A DNA stretch of 64,000 nt. It comes from Cristatella mucedo. Lineage: Eukaryota > Bryozoa > Phylactolaemata > Cristatellidae. The position numbers were made by a program, and so were the translations under genes. Location of the stretch: positions 124,001 to 188,000 of the forward strand of contig WPIO01000201.1 of the NCBI GenBank assembly GCA_009760855.2, read 5' to 3'. A model generated the notes under the pieces. The model saw nothing but the letters and a program-made list of their open reading frames with translations. It did not search any database and was not told where the DNA came from. Positions 12,303-24,279 of this stretch are shown here, piece after piece; position 1 is the first letter of the stretch; each line of letters begins with the position of its first letter.

Positions 12303-12484
12303 AGCTGAGATGGCTCACTAGGTAAGGTGGTTGCTTTTCACGACCTCGGTACGAGGTCGTGGGTTCGAATCCAGTGGTGGGCGATCCTTTATCTTTGCTG
12401 GAAGCGGTGTTCATATCGTAAAGGCTCTTCTGTCGCTATATACAAGATGCTGTTGAATCAGCTAGTATTCATTTATTTATTTAC
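12303..12484 (+). mobile_element. tRNA-derived SINE family S1
   Basis: It has a good Pol III A box (TGGCTCACTAGG, 12311-12322) and a perfect B box (GGTTCGAATCC, 12362-12372). Between them is a 10-bp perfect inverted repeat, CACGACCTCG/CGAGGTCGTG, with a 3-nt loop (12339-12361), in place of a normal anticodon arm. The tRNA-unrelated body ends TGTTGAATCAGCTAG followed by a (TATT)n-like tail. It is one of the two best preserved S1 copies here. Confidence 0.88.
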
Positions 12485-13799
12485 ATAACTCTTCTTCGTA
12501 TCCCACGAACAGTCTTTGTAGCTTTGTGGCGTTACAGACGAGAGTCATTAATAATGCTGCTCCAGCGTTTGCAATTGTCTCCCCCGCTCGCCTACTTTGT
12601 TTCGCTATCCATCACCCAAAAGATTGCAGCCTTGCCCTAGCTACTCTTGAAAATTTAACCAACGAGGCCTCTCAACAGAATAGACTTTGAAGGGAAAATG
12701 ACTAAAAACTAGATAACATGGCTAGAATAAATCCCCGACCGTCTGTTGATAGGCTGCAGCAATATCACGATCCTCCGCTGCCACCACGTTGATAGTGTCG
12801 TAGGAGTGATAACGCACGAGCACAGCAGAGAACACATTTATTCGGGCCCGTCCGATACCGGAAGCTTGTGGCACAAATGGGCCTCCCTCAACCGGGAGTT
12901 ACAAAACAATGGAATGGGCGTGTGTATCTCTCCGCAAACAGATTTGCGCCCTTAAAGCTGGGCGATAAAGTCTACACCCTTTTCAAGTTTGGAACTTGTT
13001 CACCGATTAAGCGATGAGAGGTAAGAAAGTAGACTAACTTAGTGCCTGCGCTGTACAAATTATCGGCCAACCTTCAACAGTAGTAAGGTAATGGATTCGC
13101 TTGAGTATTTCCTGTGAGTTAAACTCCCTAATTCACCCAAGAGAGAATTTCCACAATCGACGGTCACAAAACCACCGAACGTCGATTAAGGATAATAAGC
13201 TGCAGCCGTATCAGTCAACGGCGAGTTAAGGTATGTCTCTTGTTTAGGAAGATCTTTACTCATATGCTTACGATTGGCTTGCATTCGCCGTCGAGACCTT
13301 CATGAGCAACCGTTGCAAACTTGCTGGGTCTCTCTGTACACCTGAGTTTTTACAGATACATGGCATCTTTACCATGGTTTGTATTAATGAATGTTGTCAA
13401 AGCTGTGCTCAAACAGAAATCATACTTATGAGAGATTATAAGCAGAATTTATGCTGCTGTAGGTGCATATTGCACCCCTGTTTTTGCCGTGGCGTAATCC
13501 ATTTTAGACGGTTGGTTTTCAGAGATCACGATATCACACTACTGTAGACTCTTGGAATTCAAATTCCGAGCTCTTTAAACTCTCCTGAGGCGTAACGGCT
13601 TAATTTGCTTACGTACATCCCCCACCTGCCACTACTGTTACCGACCTAGGAACGAGTAGTGGCATATTTGCTAAATTATTTAGTCAACGCTTTAACACTA
13701 AGAGGCAAGTTCTGGGAGGCTTTGTTTTTATGGCGAAGTCGAGTAAGCCTTGCTTTGGGTGTCCAAGGAGCTTGCAAGAAATAAGCATTTCAGTAAAGT
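12485..13799. other. no gene recognised; one short inverted repeat
   Basis: Unique-looking DNA. Open frames at 12746-12955 and 13302-13547 show no domain. It contains the inverted repeat listed separately at 13627-13664. Confidence 0.4.
13627..13664. repeat. short perfect inverted repeat
   Basis: TGCCACTACT (13627-13636) pairs exactly with AGTAGTGGCA (13655-13664) across an 18-nt loop. Confidence 0.7.
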
Positions 13800-14660
13800 C
13801 TCTGCTTGCTTTGTTTGATCTTCCGGAACAGTTTGCTGTTATTGATCATCAACACCTATTATCAAATCTGATCAAAGAAGGCACAGTGCTGCAGTGTTTC
13901 GGGTCTTAGTTGGTACACCACAACATTGATTTCAATCGGAAACCAATATCACATGAGCCTCTAAAGGACAAAGTACTTTAGTACTTTGCAGTGGGTCTTC
14001 TTTTTGAAATGATTCCTATTGCTCTTGCCGATGCAATCGCTAAACACAGTTTATGCTTTCACTTATATTCATATGACTCAAAGCTGTACCCGTGCTATAG
14101 TCTCTCTCAGCAAGACAAAGTCTTATAACTCTCCTGCTGTTTGTCTTAGAGTTTTGAATTAGAAGGCAGCTGTCTCCTTTACTTTGTTAATTAAAATGGC
14201 GATAGAAGCTACTTTTTAATCCCAAAAAAATCTGCTGTAAAAACTGGATGCGTAATGCTCAAAACTAGCTAATAAAATTGATCTCTGGTAGCGGCTACAT
14301 GAAATATTGGTGTCTCATTCCGAAGTGATTATTCGCTAGACCACCACTTCAGCTCCACTGCCAACGTTATCTGCCTAAAGCTATCTAATGATACCAATGT
14401 TGGTGCCTGCTTGTACAAGATAAATATATCAAAGTCATTTCATGGTTTTCAAACATTCATTCTCGACTCCTGTAACTCTATTTGCCGGTCTTTCGGCTTG
14501 TGACAGTATTAGCACACTGTTGATTCAAAATTCTTCAGCTAGGCGTACATATTGAGAGCATTTTGCATTACATCCGATCTCGCCAACCTGAACTAATTTT
14601 CCAACCAAAATGTGCAATAATTCCAAGATTTCATCGCTCACTTTAAATAAAGAGAGCAAA
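13800..14660 (+). mobile_element. LINE family LA relative, very old copy
   Basis: Nucleotide similarity to LA is patchy but collinear: motif A region (LPEQFAVIDH-like), the SEVPLKYGV region, the YADD region (YSYDSKLY), then segments matching the SLDDHISST and SRLDFCNS blocks. There are many stops and indels. The end of the element is not clear. Confidence 0.65.
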
Positions 14661-15594
14661 AAGTAAGTGAAAAAGCTTTTAACTTGATAAGAACCTTGAT
14701 AGGGAGCCTTTGAAGGCCCATGGGAGGTGGGTTATTGTGGATGTTTTTTGTTAGAGACAGACAAGTGTAACTGCCAGTCTTGTGTGTCAACTATAAGTGT
14801 CTATGTGCATGGGCTGGAATACCCGAAGACAATCAGTTAGAGGAGGCAAGAAGATATATCTTGATGAACGGACCAAGTCCGGTAGCTAATCAATGCAGGC
14901 CTGATGTTCATCAGAAGGTTGTACCTCACATTAAGTAGAACTAGCCTTTGAGCGGATATGGTACTGCGTTGTACTTTGATCACAGAGAAAGCAAAGCACA
15001 GAGTAGTTATGACTTCAACAGACACCCTAATGATAGATGCAGGAACAGAAGCCCTGTGCAAGATCCATGCTTGTCGCTCATACACAATAAAGCCCCGATT
15101 CCTGAAAAAGAGGAAATTTAGTGTTTTGGTCAGTGTGGCAGCTCCAATCAGATGAAACTGTTGCTAAACCTTACATCTTTGCAGCAATGTACTCAATGGC
15201 AGATTTTAATATGAGAATGAGTAAACAAATTCAGCTTTTGCAGAAACATGGTCGCTGCTCCACCGACAATGCAATCGTGTTCGCTTACTCAGATGGAAGC
15301 TACTCGCTTTCACGAATAAAGTAATAGATTTTAAAGAGTATTAAGTATAATATTCAAATTAGGAATAAAAATTCAACTTTAATTGTGCACTACTCAACAG
15401 GGAAACATCATGGAAACCTCAATAGTGCCTTGGCAAGTATTTCATGCTTTTCCTTTGGTATGGCAGCGTGTGAGCATGCTTGCATTGTTATATGTGTGGT
15501 TGTGACTGCTCCTAGCTCTGTACGAGTAATATGAGTGTACTTATGTGTGGGCATATGTGGCATACGTGTGACAGCTCTTGAGTTCTTTACAACT
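14661..15594. other. no feature recognised
   Basis: Only short open frames without recognisable domains. Confidence 0.4.
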
Positions 15595-15872
15595 TGAAAG
15601 TTAATCTACTTATCACAGCATTTATTGAGTTCATGCGGCTTGTCCTTTGTGTGCCTATGTGTGCTGACTCTGTGCACGTTGCCCCAAACTATATTTGTCT
15701 GCACACCCTGTGCATGTAAAGTCTTACCGTGTCCTGCTTTTTGCCATAGAGCATGTGATCAGTAACCATTCGATCATGCTTCCTTCCTTTGAAGCAAATG
15801 TGGATTACATAGAAAGAGATTGAGTTCTCTGATGGTGACAAAATGAATGTATTATTACTGCTATTATTACGA
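15595..15872 (+). mobile_element. LINE family LA, old 3' UTR fragment
   Basis: It matches the LA 3' UTR (TGTGCTGACTCTGTGCA, ACCATTCGATCATGCTTCC) and the hairpin region with AGAAAGAGATTGAGTTCTCT, then ends in a short ATT-rich tail. It has the older GATGGT ending. Confidence 0.8.
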
Positions 15873-16445
15873 AATTATTGTAATAGAACACCGCCCTGAC
15901 GTAGCACCCACACTAAATTTTATAAAGCCCCACAAGGTGCCATTTAAAATATTGAACTGAGCGCCAGCGATGACTTGGTTAAAAAAATGACTAATGTACG
16001 TCCAGGATAGCACTTTTAAGCAATCGCAAGACAGTTTTGCCTGACACAAGACTAGTTATCAGCGGTGACGCGTGTGCATCTTGAAGGATGACACTTTCAC
16101 GTGGCAGCAACACCTGAGAACACGGAGGCTGGGTGTCTTAGGACTACTGCCAGTGAAAGTTATCAGCAGCTACCGAATCCTTAGCTTGAGCACGTATTGT
16201 AGTTGGTGTGAAGGAAAGTATACCAGTTAATTATTGCACTGTGGTGATCGGGAGCGCGTGGGCACTGCCTCGACATTGTTCTGACCCTCATCTTGAAATT
16301 ACCTGTTATCGACTCAGCCAGTCGCTACCCTTTTGCTGTTGTGAATAGAAAAGTTCGCAACAAACAAATTATCTCCTTAACTCTCACAGAAGAGTCTTTG
16401 AAAAAAATGTCAACGATTTTTAACCTACTTTCAAGATTTAGCGTG
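15873..16445. other. no feature recognised
   Basis: Nothing identifiable on either strand. Confidence 0.4.
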
Positions 16446-16600
16446 ATAATAATAATAATAATAATAATGCACTTGATAAAGCACCCTCAGAGAACTCAAT
16501 CTCTTCTTAGACGCTTTAAATTTGCTGCAAGGGATATGCAATTGAATGGTGAGTAATATCATGCTTGATAAACAAACAAAATGAATAACATGGTTAGCCT
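16446..16600 (-). mobile_element. LINE family LA, 3'-end-only copy
   Basis: It starts (plus strand) with (TAA)n, then the reverse complement of the LA hairpin (GCACCCTCAGAGAACTCAATCTC) and 3' UTR up to GAATAACATGGTTAG. It is only about 155 bp, an extreme 5' truncation. Confidence 0.88.
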
Positions 16601-16716
16601 TGCGGTCCCTATTAGTAAGCTAGATGCTAGGGCACAACTTTTTAGCTACTTAACGGGATCAATCACTTACGTTTATGCTGCTTCACAAAAATCTTTAGGT
16701 GCAATGTTTGCAGTAA

Positions 16717-19700
16717 TACTGTCCTGCTCCTACGTTGCATTGATCTGCTTCTGCCATGCAGAACTAACATCATTAATATTTCATTAGCCTCAGGTCATGT
16801 CTTATCACTTTTAAAAAAAATCCTTTGTCAGGCCACTTCTCAAGAAGGCAAAACTGGGCCAAGAGAACTTGAGCAACTATCGCCAAGTCTCCCTTCTACA
16901 ATTCCTATCAAAGGCACTGGAACGAGTCGTGGCAGACCAGCTGAACTCATATCTCGAAACTTCCAACCTTGCTAGTAAGTTCCAGTCTCGCTTTAGAGCT
17001 AATCACTCCACAGAGTCAGCGTTGCTTTGGGTGTACAACGAACTATTCAGGAATGCAGATATTGGTAAAGTGTCTCTGCTGATTTCGGTCGATCTTTCGG
17101 CAGCTTTTGATACTATCGATCACAAAGTTCATCTAGAGCACCTGTCATCTCGCCTGGGCGTCACTGGCATTTCTCTACAAGGGTTGAGATCATATTACAG
17201 TGGGAGACTTCAAAGTATTGACGTGAATGGACATAGATTATCCGAGGCACCTCTAAAATATGGAGTACCTCAGGGCTTCATGGTGGTTTTGGTTCTTTTC
17301 TCGGTTTATACTCTCAATCCGGATGACACTCAGTTGTACCTTTGCTTTGACCCCTCCCAGCCTTCAAGCATCTCGAATTCTCTCAACTTATTTTCTGCAT
17401 GTATTCATGACATCCACACATGGATGGCAGGAAAAGTTCTAAAACTAAACGATGATAAAACTAACTTACTAGTTATAGGAAAACCCAGTGTGACTTGGAA
17501 ATTGGAAAGGCTGACGCTCAAAATTGGCTCTGCCAGCATATCTCCTCTTCAATCAGCTCGAAATCTAGTCGTCATGTTCCAAAGTCAGACTTCTTGTCAG
17601 ACGACCACATCAGGTCCACAGTCAAATCTGCCTACTTTAAGGTACATAGTATTGCTGAAAATTGGGCTTTTATAGAGAACGATACCACGTCTAAGTTGGT
17701 CTATGCATTTGTGACATCCCGACTTGACTTCTGTAACTCCCTGCTTCCTGGCCTGCCGGCATGTGCAATCAGGCGATTACAGCTGGTGCAAAACCCTGCA
17801 GCTAGGCTTGTCTGTCGTGAACGTCGCAGTTGCCACAGCACACCATGTTTCGCCGACTTGCACTGGCTACAATTCTAACAAAGGATCGACTTCAAGAATT
17901 TGTTGCTCACTTTTACGTCAATTCATTCTTTGGCTCCAGCCTATCTCTCAGATCTACTCCCTCACCAGGCCAAGCATCGTGCTACCTAATTTTCAGTGTC
18001 CAACAGTTTACCACTACCTCGTACAAACATCAAATCCTGTGGAGACCGTGCATTAAGCTCGTCTACTTCCGAAGCCTGGAACTCTCTCCCGACATGCGTC
18101 ACAATATCCCCTTACTTGACCACATTTAAAGAGACCTTAAAAACATTGAACATTTAACATACAAACAACAAATTTAGGACCACATTTAGTGGGTCCCTGT
18201 GACTCGTCCTTCATGTGCTTATGCTTGCTGACACTGTGCATGCTGCCACTAACCACATTTGCATGCTTACCCTGTGCATGTCACCCCTAACCACGCTGTA
18301 CATATTGTTTATACAGCATGATATTACTCACGATTCTCTGCTCGTTTTGCTCGATCTTTCGGTGGCTTTTGATATCATCAATCAGAAAATCTTTAAGAGC
18401 TCGTCTCACTTCGCCTGGGCATCACTGGCATTGCTCTGCCGTGGTTCAGGTCCTATCTCAGTGGGAGACTCCCGAGTATTGATGTGAATGGACAAAGATT
18501 ATCCGAAAAGCCTCTGAAAAATGGGGTTCCTCAGGGCTCGTGTCTGGTCCGGTATTTTTCATGGTTTATACTCTCCTTCATGCTGATGTGATCGCCATGC
18601 ACAATCGCTTTCACTTCTATGTGAATGAAATCTGCACATGGATGGCAGCAAAATTTCTGAAACTAGACGATGATACAACTAACTTTTTAGTTCAGGGCAA
18701 ATCCATTGTGATTCAGAAATTGGAAAGGCTGATGCTCAAAATTGGCTCTGCCAGCATATCTCCTGTTGAATTAGCTCGAAATTTAGGTGTCATATTCCAA
18801 CGCAACCTCTCGTTAGACGACCATATCAGCTCCACAGTCAAATCTGTCTATTTTCAGCTTCATAACATTGCTAAAATTCGGGCTTGTTTAGATAAAGATA
18901 CCATGTCCACGTTGGTCCATGCATTCGTGACATTCCGTCTCGACTTCCGCAACTCACTGCTTACTGGCCTACCGGCATGTGCAATCAGGCGATTGCAGCT
19001 GGTGCAAAACTCTGCAGCTAGGCTAGTCTTTCGTGAGCGTCGCAGTTGCCACATACTCCACTTCTCGCCGACCTGCACTGGCTACCAGTCAAGCAAGGGA
19101 TCGACTTCAGGGATTTGTCGCTGACTTTTAGGTCCCTTCATTCTATGGCTCCTGCCGATCTCTCAGATATACTCCCCCATCAGGCCATGGATCGTACCAC
19201 TGCTTTACAGTATCCAACAGTCTAGAAATACCTCGTACAAACCTTAAATCCGGTGGAGACCGTGCATTTAGTTCGTACGCTCCCAAAGCCTGGAACTCCC
19301 TCCCGACCTGCGTCAGAACATCCCCTGACCTGACCACATTTAAAAGGAACTTAAAAACACACGTATTAAGGACAGCATATAGTGGGTCCTTGTGATTCTT
19401 CCTTGACGTGCCTATGCGTGCTGACACTGTGCATGCTGCCACTAACCACATTTGCATGCTGACCCTGTGCATGTCACCCCTAACCATGTTTTTCGTTTTG
19501 TTTGTTTATCCAGCACGATATTACTCACCATTCCATTGCATTTCCCTTTGCAGCAAATGTAAAGCGTCTAGAGAGAGATTGCGTTCTCTGTTAGCACTTT
19601 ATCAAATGCATTATTATTATTATCATTATTATTGTCTATCGCATTTCGTATTGCAGCTAATGCAAAGTGCCTATGAAATGAAAAGATTGAGTTCTTTGAG

Positions 19701-19737
19701 AGTGGTTTTTTAAGTGCGTTATTATTTTTTTAATTAT
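16717..19737 (+). mobile_element. LINE family LA, copy interrupted by a second LA
   Basis: The outer copy starts in the VLLLRCIDLLLPC region and has an open stretch (16869-17675) with motif A (LISVDLSAAFDTIDHK) and motif B. Part of the segment before motif C is deleted, leaving only DDTQLYLCF. Its 3' UTR stops at about 18339 and resumes at 19638-19737 with the rest of the tail. The inner copy (18340-19630) lies between. The flanks ATTCTCT (18333-18339) and ATTGTCT (19631-19637) look like a 7-bp target duplication with one mismatch. Confidence 0.85.
18340..19630 (+). mobile_element. LINE family LA, nested copy
   Basis: It begins in motif A (LVLLDLSVAFDI) and continues with motif B remnants, then lacks the motif C segment: the frame jumps from HADVIAMHNRFHFYV to NEICTWMAAKFLKLDDD. 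An open frame runs 18540-19124. The 3' UTR, hairpin (GCGTCTAGAGAGAGATTG) and (ATT)n tail are present. It sits in the 3' UTR of the outer copy and is therefore younger than it. Confidence 0.87.
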
Positions 19738-20408
19738 TACTTCCTGATTCACATGGTATCTGGGCATCAATTGATCAGACCTAGCCATAGCGGTGAACAT
19801 GGCTAATGTCAGCTGGTTCTCAGCAATTAATCAGGAGCATCAGTCTTACGATAAACGAGAGTAACAGAAGCACTGAGAGATCTGGACTTAGCAGAATCGG
19901 TATATAGTAGGAGACACAATAGCAAGGTATGCAAGTCTTTGGTCACAATGATTGGTCTTAAAACAGAATATCATTATCAGTTAGACTATCATCTATAGCA
20001 GGATTCACATTGGTATCGAAATTCTTTTGCTTGCATAGCAAGAAAAGCGAATCGAGGTCAGAGCAAGTCAGAATTCATCAGCCCAAAAACTCTGCCAAAA
20101 CACCTTCCTTCATACTTGAAATATTGAAATCGGAGCTGCAGTTAAGAGTGCTCCTATTTATAAATCGTCTAGAGATATTTACATGTTGTAATGCATTGAA
20201 TGATATGCTTTCCCGTGAATGCAAAAGTAAACACATCCTTACATGAACTGGCACACAAAACTGCACGTGCCCAAGTCCGAGCATATGCATACAAAAGCAT
20301 GCAAATTTACAAACACAAGCACCCACGCACAAGCACCCACATCATCACCCGCATACCAACATACCTGAAAACCTGCAAACGCTTCCCAAACACACATATG
20401 CAAACAGA
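19738..20408. other. no gene recognised; CA-rich toward the right
   Basis: Unique AT-rich DNA, then from about 20250 a degenerate CA/CAC-rich stretch leading into the microsatellite. Confidence 0.4.
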
Positions 20409-20484
20409 GAAACGTACGCACACACGTGTGTGTGCACACACACACACACACACACCAACATACACACACATACACACACACACA
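20409..20484. repeat. (CA)n microsatellite
   Basis: CA-rich tract of about 75 bp with GTGTGTG at its left end, so the left part is locally palindromic (CACACACGTGTGTGTG). Confidence 0.95.
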
Positions 20485-20730
20485 AGCAGGCTCACATGCA
20501 GGTGGGTCATTAAGGGATTTAACGTAATACCTGAAATTTAAAATGGGATTTAATGTATAATGTATTAGCTAATTCTGCATATTGATAAGATGCCACTGCT
20601 GGCACGACAAAAAGGCAGCAGTGATTGCGATTACTGATAATTATGTGAATTTGATAAGGGCAAAATCATAATTTAATACAATTTAAAATGGTATGCTGCA
20701 ATGGGCAGGTCTTTGTCCAATTGGTCAATC

Positions 20731-20922
20731 CCATAGCCACGATGGCACACTAGACAATGTGGTTGCTTATCATGACCTCAGTCCCGAGTTTGTGAGTTCG
20801 AACTGTACGGTTGGCGGTCCTTATTTTACCACTGCAAGCGGTCTTGAAAGCCACTAAGGCTCTCCTGTTGCTATACAAAAGAGGCTGTTAAATCCACTGT
20901 AATCATTATTATTGTTATTATT
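20731..20922 (+). mobile_element. tRNA-derived SINE family S1
   Basis: A box TGGCACACTAGA (about 20743), B box GAGTTCGAACTG (about 20794), then the S1 body (GCAAGCGGTCTTGAAAGCC, GGCTCTCCTGTTGCTATAC, AAAAGAGGCTGTTAAATC) and an ATT-rich tail. The hairpin between the boxes is decayed here. Confidence 0.82.
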
Positions 20923-22040
20923 GTCAAACCCAAGCGTCTCACAATAAGTAATGGAGGATATCATATCTCAAGGCCCTCTACTGCTTAACATGAACACATG
21001 CTTTCAGACCCAGGTTCCTTGCTTCGGTGCACTTAGCGTGATCTTCATTTGATCTTGACCATTGATAAATTAAGTCACAACTATATCCATCCTTTTTCCG
21101 GGAGCAACAGGATTGACATCCATCACTTTCCGTTGGCAAAGGCTAGCCTTTCTTTTTCCAAGGGCAGTGGTTTTTATCGAGCTAATGAAGGCAATGCTGG
21201 GAAAGAATATTTTTACACTGCTCCAACGGCTCTTAAGATGAGGTAAAGCACACCCAGCTGCATTCAACCCAGAAAAATCCCTCGAGTGAGTTGCATTAGA
21301 AAAATGTGTATGGGCTCTGACTTGTTTATTTTTAAGCACATGCAGTGGTTCAGCTATAGCCACGATGGTGACCGAGATCCATTTTAATTTCAGCAAAAGT
21401 GAATACACTGGCTAAACTGTTGCATTCGCTAATGCCTATGGGTTTATTATCAAATAGGCAATCAAATATGGCCAATACAGCAGTTTAAGGTGTGCGGAAG
21501 AAACAGTTGTCAATAACTTGCGGTTTCTTAGTATATGCAAAAGCTAGGCCGAGTGTACATGCATGATTTCTTTCATACTCGCTTTTCAAAAAGACCATTA
21601 AAAGCTGCCCATATTTTGTAAGTACAGCATGCCGTAGCATTACTTATTTTAGCAGCAGTGGTAGAAATATTTGTGAAGCTCGGATGAACCGGCCTACAAT
21701 CCTGGATAAGCAGAATTTTACGTACTAGCCACCACTACAGCCGTAAAGTTGAGCTAAAACAAACTTGGGATACCCAATTGGGAATGCATTATGCCCACAG
21801 TAATAGCATTGCTCTATTTATATCCCTGTGAAGTGCATATTGTGGTATTTTTTACATTATTACAAGGTTTTACTTTAATTAAAAAGTAAGGTTAGTATAT
21901 TAAATGACATATAATTCAGATTGTAATTGGGAATTATTTTTTCCTGCTTGCAAGTGCTTAGCTATAAGCATAGATACATAGAATAGATGGTATTCACAGA
22001 AAGTCTCTGTTGGCTGCTTCTAGTTTATTTATTTTTTATA
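20923..22040. other. no feature recognised
   Basis: AT-rich DNA without recognisable coding sequence or repeat family. Confidence 0.4.
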
Positions 22041-22041
22041 G

Positions 22042-22103
22042 AAACACCATGTCTAGCGACGATATTACCGACGACACTGTGGCTGCAAGCTTTCCAAATC
22101 CAG
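22042..22103 (+). CDS. possible 5' coding exon, unidentified
   Basis: A T-rich acceptor (TTTTTTATAG) is followed by AAACACC and an ATG at 22049 in good context. The frame reads MSSDDITDDTVAASFPNP and reaches a possible donor CCAG|GTATTA at 22103/22104, phase 1. The short acidic peptide with balanced codons differs from the surrounding AT-rich DNA. No second exon could be assigned: the next acceptor-like site (about 22165) lies in a SINE and gives a stop within a few codons. Low confidence; the product is unknown. Confidence 0.25.
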
Positions 22104-22125
22104 GTATTACGCTAATAGTAATAAA

Positions 22126-22300
22126 TAATAATGCTTGCTGATTTAATAGATTTATTTTTATAGAGACAGAAGACCCTTAACGGCTTTCACCACCACCATC
22201 AGTTGGCAGTGTCAGATCGTCCACTGCAGGATTCGTACATAAGACCTCAGCTATCAAGAGTTAGTTCCTTACATCCTGGGCTATTACAGCCCATATCTGA
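22126..22300 (-). mobile_element. tRNA-derived SINE family S1
   Basis: Reverse-complement S1: tail AATAATAATGCTTGCTGATTTAA, body TCTTTTATAG-like segment and GGCTTTCACCACCACC, then a degenerate B box (GGATTCGTAC). The head near 22285 (CCTGGGCTATTAC) resembles the remnant at 6.75-6.86 kb. Confidence 0.75.
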
Positions 22301-22389
22301 CAACAAAGGATTGCCCATGCCTGGTAAGTCTGGTTAATTTCCATTCAATATAAATAAGTTTGTCGCTATCAGTGTTCCAATGTCTGCAA

Positions 22390-22575
22390 TATACTAAACA
22401 AGAGAGTGGCTGAAAGGCAAAGTGGGATCAGAGCAGAAATACTGGTACATTGCATCTGCATTAAAATTATTTAATCAGTAATAGGTAAAGGAAACATTGC
22501 CAAAATTAGGGAAGCCAACACACAGCCCTGGGCGACACTATACTTAAGATGCACCCAGAATAGCTCCCTGGCTTG
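22390..22575 (-). mobile_element. LINE family LA relative, old internal fragment
   Basis: The minus strand matches the region around motif C and motif B of LA: the words GGGATCAGAGCAGAAATAC and CACACAGCCCTGGGCGACAC (plus strand) align with the LA reverse complement. It is strongly decayed, with no tail. Confidence 0.5.
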
Positions 22576-22581
22576 GTGATT

Positions 22582-22758
22582 TCAGCACGGTGGCACACTA
22601 AGTAAGGCGGTTACATTTGACTAACTCGCTCCCGAGGCCGTTGGTTTGAATCCTTCCATTGGCTATCCCTTATAGCCGCTGCAAGCAGTGGTGATAGCCA
22701 CAAAGAGTCTCCTGTCGCTACGCAAAAGAGGCAATTAAAGCGGCTAGTATTTTTTTTA
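22582..22758 (+). mobile_element. tRNA-derived SINE family S1
   Basis: A box TGGCACACTAAG (22591-22602), B box TTGGTTTGAATCC (about 22640-22652), body with AGCCGCTGCAAGCAGTGGTG and GAGTCTCCTGTCGCTACGC, then AAAGCGGCTAGTATT and a T-run tail. Confidence 0.85.
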
Positions 22759-22889
22759 ATGCCATCGGTACTAGCCGAGATTAAAGACCACCGAATTTCA
22801 CATCTCAAGTCACGGGGTCAAGTTATACGCCTTGCTAACGCTCTCTGCCTTTTCGTGGAGGGTTATAGCCAAATACATGCATACTGACA

Positions 22890-22910
22890 TATGTACACAC
22901 ACCCACCCAT

Positions 22911-22947
<37 letters not shown>

Positions 22948-22973
22948 TGCACGCACGCATGCACGCACACACG

Positions 22974-23010
<37 letters not shown>

Positions 23011-23066
23011 GCACACTCACACACACGCACACACACACAAGCACACACACACATATATATATATAT
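22890..23066. repeat. (CA)n / (GCAC)n microsatellite with TA end
   Basis: About 175 bp of CA repeats with ACCC and GCATGCAC interruptions, ending in a short (TA)n run. Long open frames in all phases here (His/Thr or Val/Cys repeats) are artefacts of the repeat. Confidence 0.95.
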
Positions 23067-23802
23067 ACATATACGTGCATGTTTATTTATTTATTGGAAT
23101 GAGGGTTGCCTGCTTTTCTGCTGCTTTATAAATGATGCAGTTGAACGATCAGCTAGCTCTTACTTTGCTGACTTTATTTACCTATGCAGTCTGCCAACAA
23201 GAATCACCAAAACTACTACCCAGCTGTTTAGTGGACTTTCAGATGTGGTTGCCAATTCATAACAGTTTTTTCTATCTATGCCTGAGTTAGATCGTTAATA
23301 ACTGCAATGCAGTGCTAGTAATGACTGGACGAGATTAGAGATGAGTGGTAACGATTAGTTGATTAAATGGTATCAAAAACGGCCAAGAATAATTTTTAGA
23401 AAAAGAAAGCTCTACTCAGGCGTATTTTCTTTAGAAAGTCACTACATAGCAGAAGAAATGTTCACATTGAAGTTTTTATCTGCGAAATCCGGGGCAAATT
23501 TACTGGCTAGGCTTCAAGTTTAATCACAATAGCCTTTCACTATTCGTGTTAGCGTCTTTGACCTGAACGAATACTGGGAGACTCGGCTGGAATTTTTCAA
23601 GCACTTCACGTTATGAATTACAATCTGTAGGAGTTGCCAAATAGCTTTTTCTTATAACATTTGGCAGATTCAACATCCTCACTTTTAAGGCAGATATTCA
23701 GCTGTAACAGCTTTCTCTGCCGCTTCCAATAGGCAATAAAGGATCTTTGACTGAAGGAGTCAAATTCAAAGCATAGGTAGCTAAGAGTGACCACATTAAT
23801 AT
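23067..23802. other. no feature recognised
   Basis: AT-rich unique DNA between the microsatellite and the nested LINE cluster. Confidence 0.4.
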
Positions 23803-24279
23803 AATTTTAACAATAATGACATTGACATAGCACGTTCAGAGAGCTCAATCTCTTTCTCGGCACTTTACGTTTGCTGAAAAGAAAGTGCTATCAAATGGAT
23901 AGTGGCAGCAAGCTCAGTGACACCAAGCACAGCTTAGATAGGGGTAAAATGCATAGTGTCAGCATGCAAATAGGGTTTCTTGGCATCATCTAAAATGTCA
24001 GCATGCATGACACAAACAACGAACCACATGGATCCACTAAATGCTGTGATAATTAGGTGATAATTAGATGCACTTTTGGTTTCTTTTTACATGTTTGTTA
24101 AGGCAGGAGATACCGTGAGGCAAGTTGAAAGTAAGTAACTGTTTTTGGGAGCATACCAACTAAAGCCATGGTCTTCGAAGAATTTTAGCCTCCTAATAGA
24201 TATAGCTAAAGAATAAGACTCCGAAAAGTTAATGATACATTGCAAAGCTTGGTGGGGGAGTAGATCTTATAGATAGGCT

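Noticed and set aside
12303-12484. A true tRNA gene
   Set aside because: A and B boxes are good, but the anticodon arm is replaced by a 10-bp palindrome, the acceptor ends do not pair, and the unit continues into a repeated SINE body.
22810-23262. Long open frames rich in His/Thr or Cys/Val
   Set aside because: They are translations of the CA/GT microsatellite in every frame and have no independent coding signal. The same applies at 20.2-20.5, 32.5-33.9 and 63.5-63.7 kb.
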